Positions 33,133-42,863 of a DNA stretch of 64,000 nt are shown in pieces; position 1 is the first letter of the stretch, and each line of letters opens with the position of its first letter. Source of the stretch: CAVYUC01 sp963816685. GTDB taxonomy: Bacteria; Bacteroidota; Bacteroidia; Bacteroidales; Prolixibacteraceae. The DNA is taken from positions 1 to 64,000 of the forward strand of contig CAWFMB010000027.1 of assembly GCA_963816685.1 (NCBI GenBank), in the 5' to 3' direction. The position numbers and the translations under genes were made by a program. The notes beneath the pieces were generated by a model, which did not search any database, was not told the DNA's origin, and was given only the letters and a program-made list of their open reading frames with translations.

Positions 33133-34776
33133 CTAATACCGGGCGACCAATGGCATTTTACGGCCAAATCCGAATGCTTTTGAACTTACCCTCAAAACAG
33201 GTGCTGCCTGAAACCTTTTATATTCATTCATATTCACCAGGCGGATTATCCGGTTCACAACATCAGAATCGAAGCCAAGGGCAACAATTTCTGCCGGTGT
33301 TTTATTCAGTTCAATGAAATTAAATAACATCTGATCCAAATCGTTGTACTCGGGCAGCGAATCAGTATCCTTTTGGTCCGGACGAAGTTCGGCTGACGGT
33401 GGTTTTGTAATCGAATTTTCAGGAATAATTTCCTGCTCCCGATTGATAAAACGGGCAAGTTTAAACACATCGGTTTTATACACATCGGCAAGAACGGCAA
33501 GGCCGCCATTCATATCGCCGTACAAAGTTCCGTAACCAACTGCCGACTCACTTTTATTGGTTGTATTCAGTAAAATATGGCCAAATTTATTTGAAACTGC
33601 CATTACAAGAATTCCCCGAACACGCGCCTGAATGTTTTCTTCAGTCACTCCGGGAGTGGTTCCTTCAAACAGCGGGGCAAGTGTTTTATCAAATTCATCA
33701 ACAGCATCCTGAATGCTCAAAACATCATACCTTATTCCAAGGTTTTCTGCCAGTTTCCGGGCATCCTCCACACTATGTCCCGAAGAATATTTTGAAGGCA
33801 TCAGCAATACCCGCACATTTTCGGCTCCCAAAGCGCGAACCGCCAGAACTACCGTTAGTGCCGAATCAATTCCACCTGAAAGACCTAGTGTGGCTTGCTT
33901 AAAATTCATTTTCCTGAAATAATCGCGGATTCCCAAAACCAGCGCATCGTGAATCTTTTGGATATAATCAGTTGCCGGTTGCAACTTTTGCTGACCTGAA
34001 TTTTTTGAATCGACAACTAAATAATCTTCCTCAAAATATTTCAGCTCCTTTACAATTTCACCTTCTGAATTAATATAAACCGAACCACCATCGAATATCA
34101 ATTCTGTTTGTGCTCCAACCTGATTTACGTAGAAAACCGGTAATTTATATTTTCTTGCCTTTGAAACCAGAACATCTTTCCGCCAGCTTTCCTGATTATA
34201 CGAAAATGGTGAAGCAGAAATATTGACAACAAACCCGGGGTTAAATTTCGACAGTTCCTGCAGAGGTGAAACCTGATAGAGTTTGTCTTTTCCAAATTCG
34301 TTGGCAGTGGGTTGCTCATCCCACAAATCCTCGCAAATGGTAACTGCTATTTTTTCCCCTTTATATTCAACAATATGGAATTCCTGGTTCGGCTCAAAAT
34401 GGCGGTATTCATCAAAAACATCGTAAGTTGGGAGCAACGTTTTATGATGAACAGACTGAATTTTTCCATCATTTAAAAAAATTGCAGAGTTATATAATGT
34501 TTTACCCTGTTCGTTTTCATTAACCAGCGGAACGCCAATAATTGCAGCGACCCCTTTACAATGTTCAGCAATCAGCTGAACTGTTTTTTCTGCCCTATTT
34601 ATGAATTCTCTTTTCTCCAGTAAATCATGCGGATAATAGCCTGTAACAGAAAGCTCGGAAAAAATAACCAAATCAGCGCCTTCATTTTTTGCGCGTTCAA
34701 TATTTGAAATCATTTTTGCCGCATTCCCTTCAAAATCTCCGATTGTATAATTTAATTGTGCAATTGCAATTTTCAT
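33133..34776 (-). CDS. nadE: Glutamine-dependent NAD+ synthetase
   Basis: A 547-residue two-domain enzyme. The N-terminal nitrilase-type amidase (about 1-260) has the Glu/Lys/Cys triad segments (FSELSVTGYYPHDLL, HHKTLLPTYDVFDEYR, VTICEDLWDEQ) and releases ammonia from glutamine. The C-terminal synthetase (about 275-547) has the PP-loop LGLSGGIDSALT and the TTNKSE motif, and amidates nicotinic acid adenine dinucleotide. gldB lies on the opposite strand with 158 bases between, a gene neighbourhood I recall from gliding Bacteroidota. Confidence 0.95.
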   Translation of the reverse strand: MKIAIAQLNYTIGDFEGNAAKMISNIERAKNEGADLVIFSELSVTGYYPHDLLEKREFINRAEKTVQLIAEHCKGVAAIIGVPLVNENEQGKTLYNSAIFLNDGKIQSVHHKTLLPTYDVFDEYRHFEPNQEFHIVEYKGEKIAVTICEDLWDEQPTANEFGKDKLYQVSPLQELSKFNPGFVVNISASPFSYNQESWRKDVLVSKARKYKLPVFYVNQVGAQTELIFDGGSVYINSEGEIVKELKYFEEDYLVVDSKNSGQQKLQPATDYIQKIHDALVLGIRDYFRKMNFKQATLGLSGGIDSALTVVLAVRALGAENVRVLLMPSKYSSGHSVEDARKLAENLGIRYDVLSIQDAVDEFDKTLAPLFEGTTPGVTEENIQARVRGILVMAVSNKFGHILLNTTNKSESAVGYGTLYGDMNGGLAVLADVYKTDVFKLARFINREQEIIPENSITKPPSAELRPDQKDTDSLPEYNDLDQMLFNFIELNKTPAEIVALGFDSDVVNRIIRLVNMNEYKRFQAAPVLRVSSKAFGFGRKMPLVARY

Positions 34777-34870
34777 AAAGTGATTTTATTATTCGAAGAT
34801 TAAAGATTTCAGGAAAAACTCTGAACCTTAAACTTTAAACTTTCAACATATTTATTGATTGCAAATCTCC

Positions 34871-34878
34871 TATTTTTG
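34871..34878 (+). promoter_or_regulatory. -7 element upstream of gldB
   Basis: TATTTTTG fits TAnnTTTG and lies 57 bases before the gldB ATG. No TTG at the expected distance upstream, so only one box is supported. Confidence 0.3.
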
Positions 34879-34934
34879 CTTCAATTTCGCAATAATAAAC
34901 GAACTTAAGCGTATTGATTTAAAATTCCTGTAAT

Positions 34935-35951
34935 ATGAAGTTTTTTTTTCGTGCTCTGTTTTTTATCAGTTTTGTAATTCTGCTGGTTTCGTGTAAACAA
35001 AACCGGTTAAAAGTAGATATTTCCGGAATTAAACAAGATGTTGAATTTGTGCGGTTTGGCCAGGAACTTTTTTCAATCCCAATGCAGGATACGCTTCAGG
35101 AACTGATAACGATACGGGAAAAGCAGCCCGATTTTTTTGACCTTTTCACCTACCGGATAATCCGAATTGGCGGAATTGAAGATGATAATTTTGCTGAAAA
35201 TATGGCCACATTCCTCACCGATACAATGATTTTAAATGCAAAACAACTTGTTGAAACGGAATTTTCTGATTTCGAGGAAACAAAAAAAGCGATCAATAAG
35301 GCCTTTAAATATTTCCAGTTCCATTTTCCGGAAAAAGAATTGCCAGTTGTTTACACCTACATTTCGGGTTTTAACCAATCAGTAGTAACAGCTGAAAACA
35401 TTATCGGAATCAGTCTGGACAAATATCTTGGCCGCAACTGTAAATACTATAAACTTTTAAGTACCACCCCTGCATATAAAATAAAAAACATGCATCAGAA
35501 AAAAATTCCGGCGGATGTTGCCTATGCGTGGGGAATGACTGAATTTCCACCGGCGGATAACATGACCAATTTGCTTGGAAACATGATTTACCAGGGAAAG
35601 CTGATGTACTTCACAGAAGCCTTACTTCCCGAAACTGCAGATTCGTTGTTAATCGGCTACACCGAAAAAGAAGTGGAATGGTGTGAAAATAATGAGGCAC
35701 AAATGTGGACTTATCTTGTAGAAAATAATTTATTGTACACCAATAAACGGATGGACATTGTCAGATACATCAACGACAGCCCTACGACCAGTGGTTTTCC
35801 GCTTGAATCTCCCGGAAGAACAGGTATCTGGCTGGGGTGGCAAATCGTTAGGAAATTCATGGATGAAAACCCGGAGACAACAATTCAGGAGTTAATGAAA
35901 AACAATGATTTCCAGAGAATTTTAAATACTTCAGGTTATTTCCCTGAGTAA
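34935..35951 (+). CDS. gldB: Gliding motility lipoprotein GldB
   Basis: A 338-residue lipoprotein: the signal ends in the lipobox LVSC (Cys at about 20). The rest matches the GldB pattern (VEFVRFGQELFSIPMQD at the start of the mature chain, FPLESPGRTGIWLGWQIVRKFM near the end). GldB is needed for gliding in Flavobacterium and is conserved in many non-gliding Bacteroidota with a type IX secretion system; its biochemical role is not settled. Other T9SS-related genes in this window (49823-54491) fit. It is transcribed away from nadE. Confidence 0.87.
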   Translation: MKFFFRALFFISFVILLVSCKQNRLKVDISGIKQDVEFVRFGQELFSIPMQDTLQELITIREKQPDFFDLFTYRIIRIGGIEDDNFAENMATFLTDTMILNAKQLVETEFSDFEETKKAINKAFKYFQFHFPEKELPVVYTYISGFNQSVVTAENIIGISLDKYLGRNCKYYKLLSTTPAYKIKNMHQKKIPADVAYAWGMTEFPPADNMTNLLGNMIYQGKLMYFTEALLPETADSLLIGYTEKEVEWCENNEAQMWTYLVENNLLYTNKRMDIVRYINDSPTTSGFPLESPGRTGIWLGWQIVRKFMDENPETTIQELMKNNDFQRILNTSGYFPE

Positions 35952-36052
35952 CCGGATTATCTGATTTGCAAGAATTGATTCAATGACAAACAGATCAAAA
36001 AGATGGACATTTATTTGCCTTTCAGTTTTTTGGATTATCATTAACCACAATA

Positions 36053-36502
36053 CTATTTTCGGTTGACCAAACTTAAAATTTTCATAATTAATTTTGGCGG
36101 AGGTTTCATCCCCAATTGTTCCATTAATGCAAGCCTGTCAGGAACTCCCCAGTGCTCCACAAGCTGACCCTCCTTAAAACGCATAATATCAATAACCGTA
36201 ATCTCAAACTTCCTTCCTGTGGGTGGTAATGGTCCAAACTGATTTTTATGGGTCCCTCTTCCTGTCATTCGCCCCCAGACTTTATCATCATTGCTGATTA
36301 AATCTTCTACAATTAATGAGAAATCGGGAAAAGCATGATGTAATCCGAGGATGGCTTTTTTTACACCTTCAACATCCGGGGTAGAAAACCCATATTGATG
36401 TTCAACAAAACCCGGAGAAGTATATTGATCAAATACTGCTGTATTTCCCTTGCTGAATCCTTCCTCAATAAGAATTCGAAATAATTGTTCGTTTACTTTC
36501 AT
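36053..36502 (-). CDS. SnoaL-like / ester cyclase family protein
   Basis: A 149-residue small soluble protein with the cone-shaped SnoaL/NTF2 fold signature: VFDQYTSPGFVEHQYG, HHAFPDFSLIVEDLISNDDK, RGTHKNQFGPLPPTGRKFE and MRFKEGQLVEHWGVPDRLA. Members range from polyketide cyclases to proteins of unknown function. No polyketide genes are nearby and it stands alone, so the substrate is unknown. Confidence 0.85.
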   Translation of the reverse strand: MKVNEQLFRILIEEGFSKGNTAVFDQYTSPGFVEHQYGFSTPDVEGVKKAILGLHHAFPDFSLIVEDLISNDDKVWGRMTGRGTHKNQFGPLPPTGRKFEITVIDIMRFKEGQLVEHWGVPDRLALMEQLGMKPPPKLIMKILSLVNRK

Positions 36503-36758
36503 TCAAAAAAAATTTAAGATTTTAGAATTATGCAAAAAAAATCCAAACTATAACAACTGATTCACAATTAAGTTATTCAAAAACAACAAAATATTTGATA
36601 TCTTAAACTTTCAGGCGGTGTAACCATTAATCTTAATGCATCCAAACAATAGCCAAAGCAGTTTTGTACCTGTTTTCACTATACTTTCCCTATACTTTGG
36701 ACGGGGTAAATTCGCGATTTTATATTGTTGGTATATTGTTGATATGACCGAAACAGGG

Positions 36759-36968
36759 GCGAAAATGCTTCCGTAGTTGTATGGAGACACAAAATCCATG
36801 GTAAAAATGCTTCTGTAGTTGTACGGAGACATAAAATCCATGGTAAAAATACTTCCGTAGTTGTACGGAGACATAAATTCTGTGGTAAAAATGCTTCCGT
36901 AGTCGTACGGAGACACAAAATCCCCGGTAAAAATGCTTCTGTTGTTGTACGGAGACTCAAAATCCATA
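36759..36968. repeat. Five tandem copies of a 42-bp repeat with an internal hairpin
   Basis: Copies of GTAAAAATGCTTCCGTAGTT + GTACGGAGACACAAAATCCATG begin at 36759, 36801, 36843, 36885 and 36927, each exactly 42 bases. Each holds the hairpin CCGTA-GTTG-TACGG. Several substitutions preserve pairing as G-U (CTGTA in copy 2, TATGG in copy 1); copy 5 (CTGTTGTTGTACGG) loses one pair. Because 42 is a multiple of three, two minus-strand frames stay open across it (a 14-residue repeat such as YNYGSIFTMDFMSP), but they lack a convincing start. The rest of 36503-37017 is AT-rich and I see no gene in it. Confidence 0.9.
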
Positions 36969-37017
36969 GTCTGCAGGCAACAGAAGCAGAAGATTGAATA
37001 CAAATACCGGGAACTAA

Positions 37018-38154
37018 TTAGTACGAATAATCAATTCGCCGGTAATCATATTCATCGATATAAGTTTTCCCTTCTACCGGATATTCACCAATAACAACGC
37101 GCATATTATTTACTGACTCCGAGCCAAAAATACCAAGTCCGCCTGCAACATTGGAATACACAGGAACCGGCTCCGCAAAGGGATTTCCATCGGCAAGTGA
37201 TTGCTGCAATCTTGATTTGGAATACAGATAAAGCTCCCGCGAAAGGCTGTTTATAATTGTGGTAATTTCAAGGTATTCATCGAATTGAGTATAAACATCG
37301 CGATAGGTATTCATCCAATATGACAAATTATAGTTGCCGTTCATCAGCTCATCGGAAAAGAATTCATTAATATCTGCTTCGGTGCCCAAAACATCGGCAT
37401 TTGCATTGGTAGTTAAAACGGGGTCCATGGAAAATACAAAATTCGGATACTCCCTGCTTTGGATGATTGTGTCGGTTATAGCCAGGCTATCGAGGTTATC
37501 GTATGGCGAATAATAACCGTAACCGCCACCATAATAATAACCGTTCTTAAAAAATGCCAGTTCTATGCCGCGACTTTTAAAGGCCATAATCCTGTAGAAA
37601 TTATCTTCATTTTCAGGATCGGCAATCTGAAGGTTTAATTTCACTTTGTATATATTTCCCATATATTGATCCGGGATTTTTTCCATTTTGTAATCCAGCT
37701 TGTTTAAAGTCACCGGAAAAGGAACTGTGGTTTCACAAACCACCGGCTCGAAACCATCATTTGTCACTTCCAGCCGGTAAGTTGAACCCGGTTTTACAAT
37801 GAATGATGAATCGATGTACACACCATGTTCGTAAGGATATTTTTTAACCACACCGTAATTCAGATATTCCGTAAAAGTATCAACAACAGCCAAATACCCT
37901 AATTCGGCAACAAATTCACCGTTTTCGAAAAGTGTAACCTGAGCGTCGGGCAATGCTTCGAAAAAAGATTTATCATCCAGCACCGTTCTGCTTTTTTCCA
38001 CCTGCACAATAACGCGGTCGGTTCCTGCCCTTAAAACAGAATTGACCACAATTTGGGGTTGAATGAAATCCGATTTAAATTCAATTGTTTTTTCGCACGA
38101 AACAATTAAACCTGCAAGAGCCAGATAAGATAATATGCGTTTTGTTGCTTTCAT
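37018..38154 (-). CDS. DUF4249 domain-containing lipoprotein
   Basis: A 378-residue lipoprotein (lipobox LIVSC, Cys about 20) matching the DUF4249 pattern: FIQPQIVVNSVLRAG at the start of the mature part, DAQVTLFENGEFVAEL, and a carboxypeptidase-like beta region (PGSTYRLEVTNDGFE). DUF4249 proteins nearly always follow a TonB-dependent receptor, as here (4-base gap), and are thought to be its surface partner, an alternative to SusD. Substrate unknown. Confidence 0.88.
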   Translation of the reverse strand: MKATKRILSYLALAGLIVSCEKTIEFKSDFIQPQIVVNSVLRAGTDRVIVQVEKSRTVLDDKSFFEALPDAQVTLFENGEFVAELGYLAVVDTFTEYLNYGVVKKYPYEHGVYIDSSFIVKPGSTYRLEVTNDGFEPVVCETTVPFPVTLNKLDYKMEKIPDQYMGNIYKVKLNLQIADPENEDNFYRIMAFKSRGIELAFFKNGYYYGGGYGYYSPYDNLDSLAITDTIIQSREYPNFVFSMDPVLTTNANADVLGTEADINEFFSDELMNGNYNLSYWMNTYRDVYTQFDEYLEITTIINSLSRELYLYSKSRLQQSLADGNPFAEPVPVYSNVAGGLGIFGSESVNNMRVVIGEYPVEGKTYIDEYDYRRIDYSY

Positions 38155-38157
38155 TTT

Positions 38158-40560
38158 TCAGAATTTAAAATTATAGGAAACAGACGGAATTAATGGGAAA
38201 AGGCTCACCTGTTTCAGAGCGCGCTCCGAATCTTCATAATACCAGCCCTCTTCATTATAGCCGCCTTTGGTATCGTATCCCCAGTAAAGGTAAAACGGAT
38301 TTTGGCGGCTGTAGGTATTGTAAACGCCTAATGTCCAGGTTCGAATTCCGTGTTTTTTCTGTTTATGAAAATTTACACCAATATCCAGCCGGTGGTAGCT
38401 GGGCTGCCGGTAGTTATTCCGTGAACCGTAATATTCAACTTCAGCATTACCACCCATTGAATTGATGTAATAACCGGGAGAATATTTCTGCAGGGCAAGT
38501 GTTGTGGCATTTCCTGTTCCAAAAACCCAGGTGGCGCCAACATCGATACGGTCGCTGAATTTGTGTGTCAGTGCCAGGCTAATATCGTGACGGCGGTCGT
38601 ATTTAGCAGGAAAAACTTCCCCAAAGTTCAGGTTTTCAAATTTCCGGTCCGATTTTGATAAAGTATACCCCAGCCATCCTGTTGTTTTCCCGATGTTTTT
38701 TTCAAGCAGCATTTCCATACCGTATGCCCAGCCCCTGCCGGTTTCAATTTTCGATTCCCAACCGGCACTGATTCCCAAAAATGAAGCTCCTTCCTTGTAT
38801 TCAATGAGATTATCCATGGTTTTATAAAACAATTCCACCGAAACATCAAATCCTTTTGGAAGCTTGTAGAAACCACCTAAAGCCCATTGATGAGAAATCT
38901 GCGGTCGTACAAGTTTTGTTGCCGGCAGCCACAAATCTGTAGGCAAACTAATTGTAGAAGTGGTAAGCAAATGAATATACTGGCTCATTTTAGCATACGA
39001 TGCTTTCAGCGACCATTTTCCTGAACCAAGAAAACGCAATGAAGCCCTTGGCTCAAAAGAAGTATATGCTTTTCCCTGAACGTTGAACATTGAAAAGTGC
39101 CCGCCAATATTTATTTTAAATTTCGGCGATAAATCAATGATATCTTCTGCATAAAGCCGAAGTTCATTGGCGCGTATGTTTTGATTTCCGTACGTTGTGT
39201 CGGCTTTTTCACCAATTGCTTCCCCGTCGGAATATTTCACATGATTTATACCTGGGCTGAAGGTGTGAAATATATTTTCCAAACCAAATTTTACAGCGTG
39301 ATTGCGGCCGGGGAAAAAGTCGAAATCGGCTTTGGCGGCAAAATCATCAATTCCCGAATCGTAATCGAAAATATCTTCACTCCGGGTATTCTCGCGTGTA
39401 TTCAAAATAAACCATTCTTCACCAACATTGAAATTGTATTTGCTGTATGTTAAAGTAACATTGCCAAATAATTTCGGATTGAAAACATAATTCCACCGCA
39501 ATGCACTTGTACTGTTTCCCCATTTCAGGCTGTTTTCGCTTCGTTCATTAAACCGGATATGATTGTCAACGTAATAACCTTCATCAGTGGTGTAAGCTTT
39601 GTCCAGTCCAAGGTACGATGAAAAATAGAGCCGGCTTCGCTCTGAAAAAATATGATTGATTTTTGCATTCAAATCGTAGAAATAATACCCGGCGGTATAG
39701 TCAGAACCTTCGGTGTTGTTATTAACTATTTTCATTAGCGGCCGTGCCAGCAAATCGAGGTAAGTCCTTCGACCCGAAATAATAAACGATGTTTTGTCGG
39801 TTTTAATTGGCCCTTCTATTGAAAAACGGGAAGAAATCAATCCTAACGAAAATTCACCTTTAAACTCTTTCATGTTTCCTTCTTTCATCCTTATATCGAC
39901 AACTGAAGAAAGCCGCCCGCCAAACCGCGCAGGGAAACCACCTTTATACAGTTTCACAGTATTAATGGCTGATGAATTGAATACTGAAAAGAATCCGAAC
40001 AAATGGCTGGCGTTGTAAACAGGGACACCATCCAGTAAAAACAAATTCTGATCAGGTCCGCCACCCCGCACGTAAATGCCGCTTGTACCTTCTGTACCCG
40101 ACTGCACTCCCGGAAGCAACTGGATGACTTTCAGCACATCCGGCTCACCCAGTAAAACAGGGATTTTGGTTAAATCGGATGTAGTTAACTCCACCATGCT
40201 CATTTGAGTGCGTTCCACCTTTGAAACTTCGTTTCCGTAAACTTTCACCTCTTCAAGTTCAGATAAAAGTTCCAGTTCCGCATTTATTGTGGTATCTGAA
40301 ACAAGCGTCAGTTCAACTTCCATCTTTTTGTATCCAACAAAAGAAAATACAAGTATTTTCGTTCCTTTTGGCAGCGATAAACTATAGAAACCATATTCAT
40401 TACTGATGGTTCCTGTTAATGAGCCTTGTTCGTAGATATTTGCATTGATTAAATTTTCACCGGTGGATTTATCGCGGATATAACCGCTGACATTGAAATT
40501 TTGCGCCTGGACTGTGATGTATCCGAAAAGCAGCAGATTAACAAAAAGTATTTTCAGCAT
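38158..40560 (-). CDS. TonB-dependent receptor with carboxypeptidase regulatory-like domain
   Basis: An 800-residue outer membrane receptor. Signal peptide to about 19 (VQAQ), regulatory-like domain (about 20-100; VSGYIRDKSTGENLINANIY), plug (about 115-225; PDVLKVIQLLPGVQSGTEGTSGIYVRG is the type-specific start, split here as PDVLKVIQLLPG and SGIYVRGGGPDQNLFLLDG), then a barrel of about 575 residues. It is shorter than SusC and lacks the SusC-specific plug signature. Paired with DUF4249 in a two-gene operon. Import of an unknown nutrient is inferred. Confidence 0.9.
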   Translation of the reverse strand: MLKILFVNLLLFGYITVQAQNFNVSGYIRDKSTGENLINANIYEQGSLTGTISNEYGFYSLSLPKGTKILVFSFVGYKKMEVELTLVSDTTINAELELLSELEEVKVYGNEVSKVERTQMSMVELTTSDLTKIPVLLGEPDVLKVIQLLPGVQSGTEGTSGIYVRGGGPDQNLFLLDGVPVYNASHLFGFFSVFNSSAINTVKLYKGGFPARFGGRLSSVVDIRMKEGNMKEFKGEFSLGLISSRFSIEGPIKTDKTSFIISGRRTYLDLLARPLMKIVNNNTEGSDYTAGYYFYDLNAKINHIFSERSRLYFSSYLGLDKAYTTDEGYYVDNHIRFNERSENSLKWGNSTSALRWNYVFNPKLFGNVTLTYSKYNFNVGEEWFILNTRENTRSEDIFDYDSGIDDFAAKADFDFFPGRNHAVKFGLENIFHTFSPGINHVKYSDGEAIGEKADTTYGNQNIRANELRLYAEDIIDLSPKFKINIGGHFSMFNVQGKAYTSFEPRASLRFLGSGKWSLKASYAKMSQYIHLLTTSTISLPTDLWLPATKLVRPQISHQWALGGFYKLPKGFDVSVELFYKTMDNLIEYKEGASFLGISAGWESKIETGRGWAYGMEMLLEKNIGKTTGWLGYTLSKSDRKFENLNFGEVFPAKYDRRHDISLALTHKFSDRIDVGATWVFGTGNATTLALQKYSPGYYINSMGGNAEVEYYGSRNNYRQPSYHRLDIGVNFHKQKKHGIRTWTLGVYNTYSRQNPFYLYWGYDTKGGYNEEGWYYEDSERALKQVSLFPLIPSVSYNFKF

Positions 40561-40730
40561 GAAATTGGTTTAATACAGTTTAATTAAAGGTTTTTATCGT
40601 TTACAAACATAAGTTGAAATTGTATGAAAATTCTCTAACGCTTGTTAACAATTCCAAAATTTTCTAAATAGCGAAGCTTATAAACGGTTAAAAGCAGCTA
40701 AAAATTTTAAAGTTGTGGTGTTTTTTTCCA

Positions 40731-40766
40731 TTAAAAAAGGCTGCCCTTCCCAGACAGCCTTTTTCT
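40731..40766 (-). terminator. Rho-independent terminator of the DUF1080 gene
   Basis: AAAAAAGGCTG pairs with CAGCCTTTTT around a 10-11 base loop, with T-runs on both strands. It starts about 20 bases after the DUF1080 stop codon. Confidence 0.8.
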
Positions 40767-40784
40767 TTTTGTATCAGAAAAAAT

Positions 40785-41576
40785 CTACAATTCTTTGATT
40801 TTAATACCGCGGTACCAAACATCATCACCATGATCCTGCAAAGCAATATACCCTTCCTTGGCAACATTGGCCCAATCCGGGTTTAGTTCCGGGAATTTGG
40901 AATCTTTAACGAGATTATTCCAGTCATCCGTCCAAAGGTGGTATTCCAAAACAGTTTTACCATTTTGTTTATGTACAACAGTACCTTTGTACACAAGGAT
41001 TTCGCCTGTGTTCCATTCGCCGGCAGGTTTGGCATTTTGCGGATCGGCAGGAATCAAATCGTACAGTGAAGCTGACTGGCGGTTTCCGTTTTCACCGAGT
41101 TGTGCATCCGGATGTCTTTCGTTATCCAGCACCTGGTATTCGGGTGCAGTTTTCCAAATCGGATCGCCTTCCACTTCCTGTCCCAGATACATCACGCCGG
41201 AGTTTCCACCTTCCGAAATTTTATATTCAAACTTCAAATCAAAATTACCGAATTTTTGTTCGTAAAGAATATCGCCGCCAGCCTGTGAGCCGGCTTCTCC
41301 CATTCCTGAACCAATACAATGTAGTGTACCATCGGTAACTTCCCAACCTGCCGGGAATGAATCCTGGTTTACACCACGCCAGTTTTCGTGATCTTCACCA
41401 TCAAATAATAGTTTCCAGCCTTCCTGCTGTTCCTGTTCTGTTAACTCATTAGGCCCAACTTCTTCAACTGTTGCTTGTTTTTCCTCGGATTCACCAGCCG
41501 GTTTTTTTTGCCCACTCTGGCACGAAATACCAAAAACAAGTGTACCTGCCATTAGGTAAGAAAATACTTTTTTCAT
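40785..41576 (-). CDS. DUF1080 (3-keto-disaccharide hydrolase-like) lipoprotein
   Basis: A 263-residue lipoprotein (lipobox VFGISC, then QSGQKKPAGESEEKQ, an acidic linker). The DUF1080 domain runs from about residue 55: WKLLFDGEDHENWRGV, GWEVTDGTLHCIGSG, FDLKFEYKISEGGNSGVMYLG and the C-terminal YIALQDHGDDVWYRGIKI. The fold is a concanavalin-like jelly roll; members include 3-keto-glycoside hydrolases, and the catalytic identity here is not shown. It has its own terminator and no sugar-oxidising gene next to it. Confidence 0.9.
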   Translation of the reverse strand: MKKVFSYLMAGTLVFGISCQSGQKKPAGESEEKQATVEEVGPNELTEQEQQEGWKLLFDGEDHENWRGVNQDSFPAGWEVTDGTLHCIGSGMGEAGSQAGGDILYEQKFGNFDLKFEYKISEGGNSGVMYLGQEVEGDPIWKTAPEYQVLDNERHPDAQLGENGNRQSASLYDLIPADPQNAKPAGEWNTGEILVYKGTVVHKQNGKTVLEYHLWTDDWNNLVKDSKFPELNPDWANVAKEGYIALQDHGDDVWYRGIKIKEL

Positions 41577-41786
41577 TTTTTATGGTTTTTAAAATTAAAA
41601 TTTCAATTACGAAAAATTTAATTACAAAAATAAAGTAAAATCCGTTCAATACAGAAATTCTGTTATCCTTAAATTTACAGTAATTATTAAATAGCGACAA
41701 TTACAAAAATAACAATTTCCGATATTCTTTTGTAAATTCGGTATTTGAATTCAAATTTATTCAAGGATATATTAAAAACCATGATT

Positions 41787-42833
41787 ATGAGTAATTCTAC
41801 CAAACCAAAAAAAATTGGAATATTGACAGCCGGAGGAGATTGCCCGGGATTAAACGCTGCAATCCGGGGAGTTGGCAAAACTGCTATCGTGGAATACGGA
41901 ATGCAGGTACTTGGTTTTAATGCAGGTTATCTTGGTTTGATTAACAACGACTATACTGAATTAAAAGAAGAACAATTATCCGGTATTTTAACAGTTGGCG
42001 GAACAATTTTAGGGACTTCAAGAGAAAAGCCGTATAAACTGGTAAAAGATGATGGTTCGGAAAACGATAAACCTGAGAAGATTATTGAAAATTATCATAA
42101 CCTTGGTCTCGACGGTCTGGTTTGCATTGGGGGAAACGGAACAATGAAAACGGCTCATCTGCTGGCCCAGGAGGGATTACATATTATTGGCATTCCAAAA
42201 ACTATTGATAACGATGTGTGGGGAACGGATATCACCTTTGGATTTGATTCGGCTGTGCAAATTGCAACTGATGCAATTGACCGGTTACATACAACAGCTA
42301 ACTCTCACCAGCGGGTAATGATTATCGAACTGATGGGACATCACGCCGGCTGGCTTGCCCTCTACTCAGGACTTGCAGGTGGTGGAGATATCATTCTGAT
42401 TCCTGAACTGCCGTACAATATTCGTTCGATATGTAAAAAAATCGAAAGCCGTTACGAAGACAATAAACCCTATTCAATTGTTGTGGTTGCCGAAGGAATT
42501 GATCATCCTAAAAACAGATCGGCTGCATCTCATATTTCGGAGGCTATCCAAACTTACACCGGAATTGAAACAAGGGAAACTGTTTTGGGTTATATTCAGC
42601 GGGGTGGAAGCCCAACACCAATGGACCGGATTTTAGCCACCCGCTACGGCGCGTACACTGCTCAATGCATTGCCGAAGGAAATTTCGGTACAATGGTAGC
42701 CATGAGCCGCTCCGAATTAATTACTGTGCCGTTAAGTGAAGTGGGTGGAAACCTCCGACTTGTTGAGCAGGATAATAATTTGGTATCCAAAGCCCGCAGA
42801 ATGGGTGTTTCATTTGGGGACGAATATTTATAG
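41787..42833 (+). CDS. 6-phosphofructokinase (ATP- or PPi-dependent, mixed-type residues)
   Basis: Start taken at the ATG at 41787 (MSNSTKPKKIGIL, 348 residues); ATGs at 41781 and 41745 are in frame but add unlikely leader residues. It makes fructose 1,6-bisphosphate in glycolysis. The active-site motifs are GILTAGGDCPGLNAAIRG, CIGGNGTMKTA and IPKTIDNDVWGTDITFGFD. GGNGT keeps the Gly typical of ATP-PFK at the position that is Asp in PPi enzymes. PKTIDND has the Lys typical of PPi-PFK. The phosphoryl donor is therefore undecided from sequence. Confidence 0.9.
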   Translation: MSNSTKPKKIGILTAGGDCPGLNAAIRGVGKTAIVEYGMQVLGFNAGYLGLINNDYTELKEEQLSGILTVGGTILGTSREKPYKLVKDDGSENDKPEKIIENYHNLGLDGLVCIGGNGTMKTAHLLAQEGLHIIGIPKTIDNDVWGTDITFGFDSAVQIATDAIDRLHTTANSHQRVMIIELMGHHAGWLALYSGLAGGGDIILIPELPYNIRSICKKIESRYEDNKPYSIVVVAEGIDHPKNRSAASHISEAIQTYTGIETRETVLGYIQRGGSPTPMDRILATRYGAYTAQCIAEGNFGTMVAMSRSELITVPLSEVGGNLRLVEQDNNLVSKARRMGVSFGDEYL

Positions 42834-42863
42834 TATATCAAATTGAATAATTATAACAGCTTT

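Noticed and set aside
36611..37003. 130-codon minus-strand gene with 14-residue repeats
   Set aside because: The open frame follows from a 42-bp repeat; a second frame is equally open, and the start lacks a ribosome site or signal. It could still be real.
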